A stretch of DNA of 64,000 bases from Wolinella sp052170135 (GTDB lineage: Bacteria; Campylobacterota; Campylobacteria; Campylobacterales; Helicobacteraceae): contig JBQNBC010000008.1 in assembly GCA_052170135.1 (NCBI GenBank), forward strand, positions 1 to 64,000, read 5' to 3'. Numbering within the stretch: position 1 is the stretch's first letter; each line of letters opens with the position of its first letter. The notes under the pieces were generated by a model, which had not been told where the DNA came from, made no database searches, and worked only from the letters and a program-made list of their open reading frames with translations. A program made the position numbers and the translations under genes. Positions 35,120-43,165 of the stretch are shown here, one piece after another.

Positions 35120-35451
35120 TAAATACTGGCACGCCACGCTCAGTCATGGGGCATTTTGTCAGTGGTTCACTTGCAGCGCTACTAATTTCTAGCGCATCAA
35201 ACTATCGCCGAGTTAAAAATGGGGAGCTTGACATACAAAAGGCTGGAATTGACACGCTAAAGCGCACACTACAAGGTGGCGTTGTCGCAGCTAGTGCAAT
35301 CTCAGCGGCAAATCATATTGGCAAAAACAATGGCTATTTTCAAGCACTTGCCTCTTTGAGCGTAGGCATGGCTAGCGTCTATGCTATCGAGCGCGGAGCA
35401 GAACTAATTGAATCAAATAAAACAAAGAAGATAACACACAAAGGGGAATAA
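35113..35451 (+). CDS. MamC-like membrane protein
   Basis: The 112-residue protein has two hydrophobic helices (about residues 12-28 and 55-90). The segments NYRRVKNGELDIQKAGIDTL, SAISAANHIG and SLSVGMASVYAIERGAELIE align by eye with the magnetosome protein MamC (Mms13), which has NVRLLKEKRITNTEAAIDTG and AAKYAWDRGVDLVEKE at the same spacing. In magnetotactic bacteria MamC sits in the magnetosome membrane and affects crystal size. This organism shows no other magnetosome gene in the window. The resemblance plus the ferritin-like and ATPase neighbours suggests a role in an iron-containing membrane compartment; this is inference. Confidence 0.6.
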   Translation: MVINTGTPRSVMGHFVSGSLAALLISSASNYRRVKNGELDIQKAGIDTLKRTLQGGVVAASAISAANHIGKNNGYFQALASLSVGMASVYAIERGAELIESNKTKKITHKGE

Positions 35452-35452
35452 A

Positions 35453-35893
35453 ATGGGAGACTACAAAAAAGATTTTACAGATGTAAATTTTAGTGGATAT
35501 CAATCGCTAGAAAACAACCCATATGTCAACAACGGAAATAATCAGGGCATGAGTCGTAACCAACAATACAACTTCGACAGAGGATATGGAAATCAAGGCT
35601 TTGGTAATGGATATAATCAAGGTTCATTTCAGCAATATACAAACCAAAACTACTCTAGATTCTCAAATAATCAAACTAGCTCGCTGTTTGGAAGTAACTG
35701 GGAAAATGGCAACTTTGCAAAAGGCGCATTAATTGGTGCAGCGGCGACATTTTTACTGACAAATGAGACTGCACAAAAGGCAATTTTTAAGGTTTTTGCC
35801 AAAGCATCATCAATGTTACAAATGGGCGCAGAGGAGCTAAAGGAGCGATACGAGGACGTAAAGGCGGAACTTGAAGCCGAAAAAGGCGAGTAG
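35453..35893 (+). CDS. Asn/Gln/Gly-rich protein with C-terminal YtxH-like membrane helix
   Basis: This 146-residue protein has a low-complexity N-terminal half (about 1-80) rich in Asn, Gln, Gly, Tyr and Phe. A membrane helix follows (FAKGALIGAAATFLLTNETA), then an amphipathic charged helix (AEELKERYEDVKAELEAEK). The start lies 1 base after the previous stop and the end overlaps the ATPase gene by 23 bp. Prion-like N-terminal regions can drive clustering, so it may organise the membrane patch. No family is assigned with confidence. Confidence 0.6.
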   Translation: MGDYKKDFTDVNFSGYQSLENNPYVNNGNNQGMSRNQQYNFDRGYGNQGFGNGYNQGSFQQYTNQNYSRFSNNQTSSLFGSNWENGNFAKGALIGAAATFLLTNETAQKAIFKVFAKASSMLQMGAEELKERYEDVKAELEAEKGE

Positions 35894-38021
35894 CTCCGAT
35901 CTAGTATCGCTTAGACTCGAGCACGCCACTCCTAAGCGATTACGCTACTCGTTTAAATATACTGGCGGAGCAAAGCCAGAGCCATTAGCGTTACAGATTG
36001 CAATAGAATCACTAGAAGGCATAAAAAGTGCACGTGTGAACCTAGCGATAAATAATATTATCTTAGAGGTCGCCGGAATCGTAGCGAGTGACATTAACGA
36101 TTCTCTAAAGGAGATTCTTGAGCATGTAATTTTACATGGTAAGGCGCGAGCCTCAAAGGATAGCTGCATTGTACTACGCGAAGAGATACCATCATCCAGC
36201 GGTGTTGTTCGCGCTGGGACATCGTTGATTTTAGAGCCATTCTTAAAAAATAGCAATGCAAAACTGGGTGCAGCTGTGATTGGCTCCACTCCTATTGTAT
36301 GGGATGGTGTCAAGGAGTTGTTTTCACATGGTCTCACATCCAAAGTACTGGAGGCTATGGCCGTAGCCATATCAATATATCGAAAGGATTTTAGAGCGGC
36401 AAACTCTGCTAGCTTTATGCTTTCACTTGGCGAATATATAGAAGAGGCGACAGTCTACAAGAGCGATGACTTAATTAAGGAACTCTCAAAGCCACAAGTC
36501 GAAGAGGTTTGGCTAGAAAAACACGTAGGAAATCGCACTGAAACTGTACTAGTGCCAATAAGCGAGGTAAAGCCTGGTGACATCGTAGTAGTTGGCGCTG
36601 GCGAGATAGTAGCAGTCGATGGGCATGTTATGAATGGAGAAGCGATGCTAAATCAAATCTCAATGACTGGTGAAGCAGAGCCCGTACGAAAAGGTAGAGG
36701 TGATCGCGTCCTATCTGGCACAGTAGTCGAAGAAGGTAGAATTAAAGTCTGGGCAGAGCATGTTGGCGATGAGACAACCACTGCAAGAATCAAAAACTAC
36801 ATACAAAGCTCGCTAGAAGAAAAGTCCTCGCTCCAATTAGAGGCCTCAAAAATGGCAGATGGACTGGTGCCTATCACGCTTGGACTCGCACTCACTTCAT
36901 ACGCCATTAGTCGTGACTTAACGCGTCTTGCCTCTGTATTGCAAGCAGATTACTCATGCGCTCTTAAGCTAGCAACTCCAGTAGCGTTTAAGTCCTCCAT
37001 CGGAAGTGCTGGCAAAATGGGCATTATCATAAAAGGTGCTAAAAGTCTTGAAGCACTTCATAGTGTGGATACTTTTGTATTTGACAAGACTGGCACACTC
37101 ACAAAAGGCGAGCTAGAGGTCATAGAGGTACATTCATTTAGTAGCGACTGGGACGAAACGACAATTCTCAACCTTGCAGCAAGCGCTGAGGAGCACTACT
37201 TTCACCCAGTAGCACAAGCCATCGTCAAAGCAGCCAAAGAGCGCGATTTTGTCCATATGCATCATGACGAAGTTGAATTCATCGTTGCGCATGGAGTAAA
37301 AACTGAAGTTAATGGGAAAAGCGTAGTAATTGGCAGTAGGCACTTCTTGGAAGACGATGAGATGATTGATTTCTCCAGCCACCAACTTGAGCTAAATAAC
37401 TATCTAAGTAGCGGTTTCATGCCACTTTACATTGGTTATGACAGAGAGCTTTTAGGTGTGATAATGCTAAAAGATGAGGTGCGCCCAAATGCTGCTGAAA
37501 CCCTAAAACAACTCAAAAAGTGTGGTGTAAAAGAGATAGTAATGCTAACTGGCGATAGCACAGACAAAGCAAAAGAAGTGGCTGAGAGCATTGGAGTGGA
37601 TAGGTATTTTGCCGAGCTACTACCTACGCAAAAGGCTGAGATTCTTGAGAAATTAATAGCAGAGGGCAAAAAGGTAGCATTTGTCGGTGATGGCATAAAT
37701 GATGCCCCAGCACTCATGAAAGCACATGCTGGGATAGGTATGCACAATGGTGCTGATATCGCAAAGGCATCGGCTGATGTTGTGCTACTACGCGATGATA
37801 TCTCCGCTGTAGCAGAAGCGAAAGAAATTGCAAATGCAACGCTTGAGAAAGTACATACAAACTTCAAAGCAACGCTTGGAATTAACAGCGCGATTCTTGG
37901 TGCAGCTGCTCTTGGATGGCTTAGTCCAGTGCGTACAGCGTTGTTGCACAACGGAACTACAATCGGGCTACTACTAAGTGCGCTAAATGGCGTCAAAGTA
38001 AAAAACAAAAAGGAACAATAA
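35871..38021 (+). CDS. P1B-type metal ATPase with HMA2-like N-terminus and no CPx motif (FezB-like candidate)
   Basis: The 716-residue protein starts with TTG and has an N-terminal HMA2-like domain (about residues 12-85). It carries the actuator motif SMTGEAEP (near 266), DKTGTLT (phosphorylated Asp near 405), a HP motif (YFHPVAQAI, near 445) and GDGINDAPA (near 606). Where most P1B ATPases have CPC or SPC in the metal-binding helix, it has DYSCALKLATPVAF, so the usual Cys-Pro pair is replaced by ATP with a Cys seven residues upstream. The two N-terminal helices are weakly hydrophobic. The divergent site and the small-protein operon recall the P1B-6 ATPase FezB of ferrosome loci; substrate and direction are unknown. 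Confidence 0.85.
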   Translation: MKPKKASSSDLVSLRLEHATPKRLRYSFKYTGGAKPEPLALQIAIESLEGIKSARVNLAINNIILEVAGIVASDINDSLKEILEHVILHGKARASKDSCIVLREEIPSSSGVVRAGTSLILEPFLKNSNAKLGAAVIGSTPIVWDGVKELFSHGLTSKVLEAMAVAISIYRKDFRAANSASFMLSLGEYIEEATVYKSDDLIKELSKPQVEEVWLEKHVGNRTETVLVPISEVKPGDIVVVGAGEIVAVDGHVMNGEAMLNQISMTGEAEPVRKGRGDRVLSGTVVEEGRIKVWAEHVGDETTTARIKNYIQSSLEEKSSLQLEASKMADGLVPITLGLALTSYAISRDLTRLASVLQADYSCALKLATPVAFKSSIGSAGKMGIIIKGAKSLEALHSVDTFVFDKTGTLTKGELEVIEVHSFSSDWDETTILNLAASAEEHYFHPVAQAIVKAAKERDFVHMHHDEVEFIVAHGVKTEVNGKSVVIGSRHFLEDDEMIDFSSHQLELNNYLSSGFMPLYIGYDRELLGVIMLKDEVRPNAAETLKQLKKCGVKEIVMLTGDSTDKAKEVAESIGVDRYFAELLPTQKAEILEKLIAEGKKVAFVGDGINDAPALMKAHAGIGMHNGADIAKASADVVLLRDDISAVAEAKEIANATLEKVHTNFKATLGINSAILGAAALGWLSPVRTALLHNGTTIGLLLSALNGVKVKNKKEQ

Positions 38022-38022
38022 A

Positions 38023-38145
38023 GTGCCATTTTTTATGCCTATTGTTGCGATTTTGACTGCGATTCTCGTCTATGAAACGTACAAAAGTAGCGGCAAGAAG
38101 ATAAAAAAGATTTGCAGAAAAAGGAGAGGGCGTGTGGAATCTTGA
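38023..38145 (+). CDS. 40-residue membrane miniprotein with basic tail
   Basis: The GTG at 38023 follows the ATPase stop directly, with AAGGAAC as ribosome site; ATG at 38035 is an alternative. The product has one membrane helix (PFFMPIVAILTAILVYETY) and a strongly basic tail (KKIKKICRKRRGR). It overlaps the next gene by 14 bp. It is too short for routine ORF calling but is placed and coupled like a real gene, and small single-span proteins often regulate P-type ATPases. Confidence 0.5.
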   Translation: MPFFMPIVAILTAILVYETYKSSGKKIKKICRKRRGRVES

Positions 38146-38350
38146 AGAAAAACGTGAGATTGCAAAAATTGGAATGGTTGGCGCAATAGTAGCGACTGTT
38201 GGTAGTGCATTTTTTCTAAAGAATCGCTCAATGAGACGATTACACGTAGGGGCAGGCGCAGCTCTAATAGGCTTCAGCCTATGGCACCACATGCTCTATC
38301 AAGGCAAAGTCACTCCAGATTCCAAAACATTAGAAGAAGAGGAAAAATAG
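38132..38350 (+). CDS. Small two-helix membrane protein, last gene of the metal operon
   Basis: The 72-residue protein has a GTG start with AGGAGAGGG upstream and two hydrophobic helices (IGMVGAIVATVGSAFF and LHVGAGAALIGFSLWHHMLY) joined by a basic turn (KNRSMRRLH). The second helix carries two adjacent His, possible metal ligands. It ends in an acidic tail. It closes the eight-gene operon, followed by a hairpin at 38380-38404. Function unknown. Confidence 0.65.
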   Translation: MWNLEEKREIAKIGMVGAIVATVGSAFFLKNRSMRRLHVGAGAALIGFSLWHHMLYQGKVTPDSKTLEEEEK

Positions 38351-38379
38351 CTCCAAGACCACTTACTCTAGAATTTCTA

Positions 38380-38404
38380 TTTGATTCCCATTTTGGGAAT
38401 CAAA
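38380..38404 (+). terminator. Stem-loop after the metal operon
   Basis: TTTGATTCCCA (38380-38390) and TGGGAATCAAA (38394-38404) form a perfect 11-bp stem with a 3-base loop, 30 bases after the last stop. No long T tract follows, so termination may be inefficient or Rho-assisted. Confidence 0.55.
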
Positions 38405-38593
38405 GTGTATAAAATTTAAGTATCTTATAGTAACTCTCCGCACGATAGAGATATTGCGTGGCTTTTAAAAATAACTTATATTTTATAGTCGCTCAAAGCG
38501 CGTATTTCTAGTATTTAGTTAAATTTTTACTAGGCAATTCTTGTAGTGCCATGCATATATAGCATGGGCTTGACATCAAGAAACAAAAAAATA

Positions 38594-39247
38594 CTACAAA
38601 AGATAGCCAAGTATAAGCCTTACGGGGTAGAAAAAGTAACTAGAAAGCGGGGTAGCCAAAATGACAACAATAACGATCATGCCAGCACCACCTAATCTAT
38701 CAAATAAATTAGGAATTGTGTAAGACCGTTGTTTTAGGCAGAAATAGCCTAGTGTATGCGAGCCATCAAGTGGAGGAATCGGCCAGAGATTAAAAACTCC
38801 AAGCACCACATTATATATCGTCAAATGAACTAAAAATAGAGCAATCATGGCAGAACTAAACCCATCCACGCTTATCAAGCCAAGTAATGTCGCAGAAGTG
38901 AGTGCGAGTGCGAAATTATATGCAATACCAGCTAAAGATACGTAAATAGCGGCATTATATCCACCGTTTTCTATGACCGTGCGTGTGTCTATTGGCACTG
39001 GCTTTGCCCAGCCAAATATAAAAGGTGCACCAGAAAAATAGAGAAGTCCTGGCACAAGAATCGAGCCCACAGGATCAATATGAACTATCGGATTTAACTT
39101 TAGCCTGCCAGCACGATACGCTGTAAAATCACCATATCGATACGCCACATATCCATGCATCACCTCATGCCCGATAATGGCAACCAACAGTGCCAAAATC
39201 ATCGTGATGATTTGATAAATAGGCTCTATACCCTCAACCTCTATCAC
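38594..39247 (-). CDS. Site-2 protease-like M50 membrane metalloprotease
   Basis: This 217-residue polytopic membrane protein has HEVMH (HExxH zinc motif, near residue 27) in the first helix region and NLWPIPPLDGSH near residue 155, the second zinc-binding N-P-D-G motif of M50 peptidases. It has about five hydrophobic segments. Such short S2P-like proteins are common in Campylobacterota; the substrate is unknown. It begins 1 base after the lepB stop, so the two are co-transcribed. Confidence 0.88.
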   Translation of the reverse strand: MIEVEGIEPIYQIITMILALLVAIIGHEVMHGYVAYRYGDFTAYRAGRLKLNPIVHIDPVGSILVPGLLYFSGAPFIFGWAKPVPIDTRTVIENGGYNAAIYVSLAGIAYNFALALTSATLLGLISVDGFSSAMIALFLVHLTIYNVVLGVFNLWPIPPLDGSHTLGYFCLKQRSYTIPNLFDRLGGAGMIVIVVILATPLSSYFFYPVRLILGYLL

Positions 39248-39248
39248 T

Positions 39249-40079
39249 TTACTTTACCTCGTGCAAGGATTCTCTTCCTGCAATTCCCATCTCTTCTAAC
39301 TTCTCGATAGAACGACCTATGCGCTCCCAACGGATTTTATAATCACCATCCCAGCTGAAATAGATAAACCACGGCTTTCCGACAATATTTTTATACGGCA
39401 CACTACCCCAAAAGCGAGAATCATTTGAATTATCGCGATTATCGCCCATCATGAAAAAGTGATCTCGCTCCACCTTGTGATAGAAAAATATCTCACCATC
39501 AGCTCCGCGATGCATCGTCATAAATAGTTGTCCAACAGCACTATATGCAAGCATTTGCGCAAATGCATTCATCGATTTTTTCTCGTAGTGAATTCCATTG
39601 TGCTTCTCCATATATGGATCATAAACAAAAAGCTTGCCAAAAAAGTATCGTGTTTGTGAATTTGGGAAGTTAGCACTTATATACTCATCGCCTTCACTAG
39701 GTCGAAAGTAGAGTCCATCCTCAGCATAGACCACCTCATCGCCACCTAAAGCAATATTTCGCTTAACATAGTGTATCTTCTCATCAAGCGGGAATCGAAA
39801 TATGACAATATCTCCACGCTTTGGTCGCTCGCCATCAATCAAGTGCCCATTGCCATTGAAGTCTGGTAGCACCTTTACTTCAAGCCAAGGAATCCTCGGT
39901 GTAGGTATCCCATATGCAAACTTCTTAACAAACAAGTTATCACCAATTAGCATCGTCCCAATCATACTTCCACTAGGTATCACAAATGCCTGAGCGACAA
40001 AAAAGATAATCCCAAGAACGATGATTATCGTCCCTATCCAACTATTCGCAAAGGTGTAAAGCCTTGTCAAGAATCTCAT
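39249..40079 (-). CDS. lepB: Signal peptidase I
   Basis: The 276-residue protein is read from the ATG at 40077-40079, which overlaps the folD stop (ATGA); a longer frame back to 40181 lies within folD. One membrane helix (about residues 12-32) precedes the catalytic Ser in FVIPSGSMIGTM. The catalytic Lys lies in GDIVIFRFPLDEKIHYVKR, and MMGDNRDNSNDSRFWG is the last family box. It removes signal peptides of exported proteins, including several predicted here. Confidence 0.94.
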   Translation of the reverse strand: MRFLTRLYTFANSWIGTIIIVLGIIFFVAQAFVIPSGSMIGTMLIGDNLFVKKFAYGIPTPRIPWLEVKVLPDFNGNGHLIDGERPKRGDIVIFRFPLDEKIHYVKRNIALGGDEVVYAEDGLYFRPSEGDEYISANFPNSQTRYFFGKLFVYDPYMEKHNGIHYEKKSMNAFAQMLAYSAVGQLFMTMHRGADGEIFFYHKVERDHFFMMGDNRDNSNDSRFWGSVPYKNIVGKPWFIYFSWDGDYKIRWERIGRSIEKLEEMGIAGRESLHEVK

Positions 40080-40930
40080 CGAACGATTCCTCTCATTTTT
40101 GCTGCTTTTAGAGTATTTTCCAGCAACGAAGCGATAGTCATAGGTCCTACGCCACCTGGCACGGGTGTGATATATGAGCATTTTGGTGAAACATCCTCAA
40201 AATCCACATCACCTACAAGCAAGCCATTTTCAAGACGATTAATTCCAATATCGATAACAACTGCACCATCTTTGACCATATCTTTTGTGATTAGGTTTGG
40301 CTTGCCAACACCAACACACAAAATATCAGCCTCACGAGTATGACGCGCCAAATCCTGCGTATAAATATGGCAAAGCGTTGTCGTGGCATTTGCATTTAGC
40401 AATAGCGCTGCCATCGGCTTTCCTACGATATTGCTAGCCCCAACTATGACAGCGTTTTTACCTTTTGGATTGATATTGTATTTTTTCAGCAGTCGCATCA
40501 CCCCCATAGGTGTAGCTGGGGCAAATCCATCTAAATTAGCTGTGATTTTTCCAATATTTTGTGGGTGGAATCCATCTACATCTTTTTGAGGAGCAATGGC
40601 CTCAAGAATCTTCGCCGTATCAATATGCTTAGGTAGTGGCAACTGCACAAGAATGCCATCGATATTTGGATCATTATTAAGAATCGCAATAGCATTTAGC
40701 AGTTGCAATTCAGTCGTTGTATCTGGCATTTCGTGCGTTATAGAGTAGATTCCAGCACGCTTGCATGCTTTAGCTTTCATATTTACATATGCTTGGCTCG
40801 CCGGGTCGCTTCCCACTAAAATAACAGCAAGTCCAGGAGTGATACCACGCTCCTGTGCGAGGAATCTAACATCCTCTTTAATCTCCGTCTCAATCTCCAA
40901 CGCAAGGGATTTTCCATCAAGCAGGTGCAT
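40076..40930 (-). CDS. folD: Methylenetetrahydrofolate dehydrogenase/cyclohydrolase
   Basis: The 284-residue protein has the FolD signatures VGSDPASQAYVNMKAKACKR, GILVQLPLPKHID, DVDGFHP, VIVGASNIVGKPMAALLLNA and TPVPGGVGPMTIASLLENTL. It interconverts methylene-, methenyl- and formyl-tetrahydrofolate in the cytoplasm. It heads a minus-strand operon folD-lepB-M50 with 4-bp and 1-bp junctions. Confidence 0.96.
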   Translation of the reverse strand: MHLLDGKSLALEIETEIKEDVRFLAQERGITPGLAVILVGSDPASQAYVNMKAKACKRAGIYSITHEMPDTTTELQLLNAIAILNNDPNIDGILVQLPLPKHIDTAKILEAIAPQKDVDGFHPQNIGKITANLDGFAPATPMGVMRLLKKYNINPKGKNAVIVGASNIVGKPMAALLLNANATTTLCHIYTQDLARHTREADILCVGVGKPNLITKDMVKDGAVVIDIGINRLENGLLVGDVDFEDVSPKCSYITPVPGGVGPMTIASLLENTLKAAKMRGIVR

Positions 40931-41000
40931 TTATCGCCTTTAAAAGTGAAGTCAGCTATTATCACAGAAAAACTGATATTTTTTGCTTAAAAGGGCGCAT

Positions 41001-41342
41001 ATGAGGGGCTTTTGGTGGCTAGTACCATTGGTATTATTTGCTGATGATGAAAGCTTTATTACAAACTTCGAATACGGGAAAATGCTCTATGAAAATCCGC
41101 GAGGAATCGGCTGTATAAACTGCCACGGCAAGGAGGGCGAAGGCTCAATTATCGCAAAATATCGCCACAAAGGCAAAGATAAAGCACTGATCGCCCCTGC
41201 TATAAACAGACTCTCAAAAGATGAATTTGAAAGCGCAATGACAAAAGATAACAAAGTCATGCCAAAGTACCACCTAGACAAATCAGAACTTGGCGCAATT
41301 TTCCTATATATCAGAGAGATGAATGACTATAGTGCTAAGTGA
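41001..41342 (+). CDS. Small periplasmic c-type cytochrome
   Basis: The protein of about 113 residues starts at ATG 41001 (a TTG at 40983 is the alternative). A signal peptide (MRGFWWLVPLVLFA|DDE) precedes one heme-binding CINCH motif (near residue 35) and a distal Met in KVMPKYHLDK as sixth ligand. This is a class I cytochrome c domain, electron carrier in the periplasm. It diverges from folD. The partner is unknown. Confidence 0.88.
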   Translation: MRGFWWLVPLVLFADDESFITNFEYGKMLYENPRGIGCINCHGKEGEGSIIAKYRHKGKDKALIAPAINRLSKDEFESAMTKDNKVMPKYHLDKSELGAIFLYIREMNDYSAK

Positions 41343-41750
41343 GGACTTCATAGCGCATACAGACCGGTTACTGAATTCCTTAATAGCAAAGAATCCAAAA
41401 AACACAAATCTAAACAAAATCACCCTACTCTTCCACTAATGCTTGAGCTTTTTGCACCCTTGAGCATTTTCACCCTCACAGCCTTTTTACAAATGGCGAT
41501 ACAGCACCATTATCATGGTAGCGTACATACGGGTTTTCAAAGTAGGACAAAACAATCTAGTCCATACGCTTTATATAAATTAAAATAGCCAAGTCGCCAC
41601 CCAAATCCAAAAAGATTACAACACAAAAGAATCGACACAGAAGTGGCACACAAACTCTCGTTACAAAACATAGTACACATTAAGCAAAAGTCATCTTTTT
41701 ATCAAAAAAGTAAGAAAAATTTTACATTTTTAGATTCCTGTCTTTTGCTC
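41343..41750. other. Intergenic stretch of about 400 bases without a supportable gene
   Basis: Nothing convincing is encoded. On the minus strand a short frame reads SYFENPYVRYHDNGAVSPFV before a stop, which may be the end of a lost gene. The right end holds the promoter of the DUF302 gene (TATAAT at 41751-41756). Confidence 0.4.
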
Positions 41751-41756
41751 TATAAT
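41751..41756 (+). promoter_or_regulatory. -10 box upstream of the DUF302 gene
   Basis: TATAAT preceded by GCTC and T-rich DNA, 26 bases before the TTG start at 41782. Confidence 0.5.
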
Positions 41757-41781
41757 TAGCAAAAAATGAAAAGGATTATGA

Positions 41782-42297
41782 TTGAAGAGGTTGCTTGCGC
41801 TCCTACTCATGTCGGCTTCTTTTGGCTTTGGTAGCGGGAATTTAATCGAGGGCATAAGCGAAAGTGGTGTAGATAAAACTGTGGAAAATTTAGCTCGGAT
41901 TCTTACATCAAAGGGTGTACATATTTTTGAGATCATCCAACATGACAAGCTAGCCAAAGATGCAAATCTCGCGCTAGAGGAATCAAGTGTAGTGATTTTT
42001 GGCGCACCAAAAGCAGGAACACCGCTCATGCAGTGTGCACCACGCATCGCGCTTGAGCTACCACTTAAGTTTTTAATCTACAAAAGAGATAATAAAACCA
42101 TAGTCGCATACGAGGATATAAAAAGTATCGCTATGCGCTATGATGCGCAGAACTGCACTGCGGTAGAGAATCTAAGCAAAGCGCAGGCTGGATTCTTTAG
42201 CGCGATAACCAAAAAGCGATCAAGCGACACATCAGATCTAGAAAAAATGATGAGCAATGGCGATGTGCAAAAGGGAAACATTGAGCCACAAAACTAA
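41782..42297 (+). CDS. Exported DUF302-family protein
   Basis: The protein of about 171 residues probably starts with TTG at 41782, with AAAGGA about 9 bases upstream; ATG codons nearby are out of frame. A signal peptide (LKRLLALLLMSASFGFGSG) precedes a DUF302 domain (KTVENLARILTSKGVHIFEI, VVIFGAPKAGTPLMQCAPRI, LELPLKFLIYKRDNKTIVAY). The C-terminal 30 residues are polar and extra to the domain. The function of DUF302 is unknown. Confidence 0.8.
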   Translation: MKRLLALLLMSASFGFGSGNLIEGISESGVDKTVENLARILTSKGVHIFEIIQHDKLAKDANLALEESSVVIFGAPKAGTPLMQCAPRIALELPLKFLIYKRDNKTIVAYEDIKSIAMRYDAQNCTAVENLSKAQAGFFSAITKKRSSDTSDLEKMMSNGDVQKGNIEPQN

Positions 42298-42367
42298 GCT
42301 AAGCTGTAGGCTACAACAGTCATGCCCAGTAAGAATCTAATATAAAAAAAGTGAATAAGGTAGATAC

Positions 42368-43165
42368 ATGGAAAATATTTTACTTATTGTAGTGATTGTT
42401 ATTTTGGTGCTAACCTATAGGAGTTTTAAAGACTATTTTGCAAATCCAAACTCACATGGCAGTCTGCGCACACAACAAAATAGCGACTATGAGAGCTTCG
42501 AAGATCCATACTCGCAGGTCAACGAACGCACAAAAATAGAACGCTCTGAGTTTGGCATCATCGCAGCACTAATGGCAAAAATAGCGCGTGCAGATGGCGT
42601 CATATCTCCGCTGGAGGTGGAGCTAGTAGAAAATATGCTCGATGACCTTTCGCGCGAGTTTATAGATACAAAAGAGGCACGCAAGATTCTTGGTGAGATA
42701 TTTGTGCGCGAGCAAGCAAGCGACGAAAACATTGAACTTTTGGCACTTGATTTTGCACGATTGACAAAAGGTGAATACAAGAAGCGTTTAAAGATTATTG
42801 AATTTCTCCTCACAATAGCATATGCCGATGGGAATCTAGCCCAAAGCGAGCGCGAATCAATCATAGACATTGCTGCATATCTAGAGCTTGACAATGCCGA
42901 TTTTAATAAAATATATGATGACTTTGAAGGATTTTTTAGCAAAAAGGGCGATAAGCTATCAAAACAGGAGGCTCTAAAAATCTTTGAGCTAAGAGAGGAA
43001 GAAGCAACCCAAGCACGTGTAAAATCACGATACAGAGAGCTAGTAAAGCTCCACCACCCAGATATATTGCAAGGCAAAGGCATGGACAAGCAAATGATAG
43101 ATGGCGCAACAAAAAAGCTGCAAGAGATAAACAGTGCTTATGAAGTGCTAAAGGATGGGAGATGA
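42368..43165 (+). CDS. DjlA-like membrane-anchored TerB/J-domain co-chaperone
   Basis: The 265-residue protein has an N-terminal membrane helix (ILLIVVIVILVLTY), a TerB domain (about 60-175, IIAALMAKIARADGVISPLE, FLLTIAYADGNLAQSERESI) and a C-terminal J domain with HPD (LVKLHHPDIL, near residue 235). This is the DjlA arrangement, recruiting DnaK to the inner membrane. It overlaps the ciaB gene by 4 bp. Confidence 0.88.
   Translation: MENILLIVVIVILVLTYRSFKDYFANPNSHGSLRTQQNSDYESFEDPYSQVNERTKIERSEFGIIAALMAKIARADGVISPLEVELVENMLDDLSREFIDTKEARKILGEIFVREQASDENIELLALDFARLTKGEYKKRLKIIEFLLTIAYADGNLAQSERESIIDIAAYLELDNADFNKIYDDFEGFFSKKGDKLSKQEALKIFELREEEATQARVKSRYRELVKLHHPDILQGKGMDKQMIDGATKKLQEINSAYEVLKDGR

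Noticed and set aside
34438..35137. Minus-strand ORFs of 80-191 residues over the metal operon
   Set aside because: They are antisense to coupled genes with clear ribosome sites and are hydrophobic shadows of Lys/Glu-rich coding sequence.
38540..38570. Short CCATGC/GCATGG stem near 38550 as terminator of the M50 gene
   Set aside because: The stem is only 6 bp with a 7-base AT loop; support is too weak to list as a feature.
40080..40181. Upstream extension of lepB to 40181
   Set aside because: The extension lies inside folD and lacks signal-peptidase similarity; the ATG overlapping the folD stop gives the normal N-terminus.
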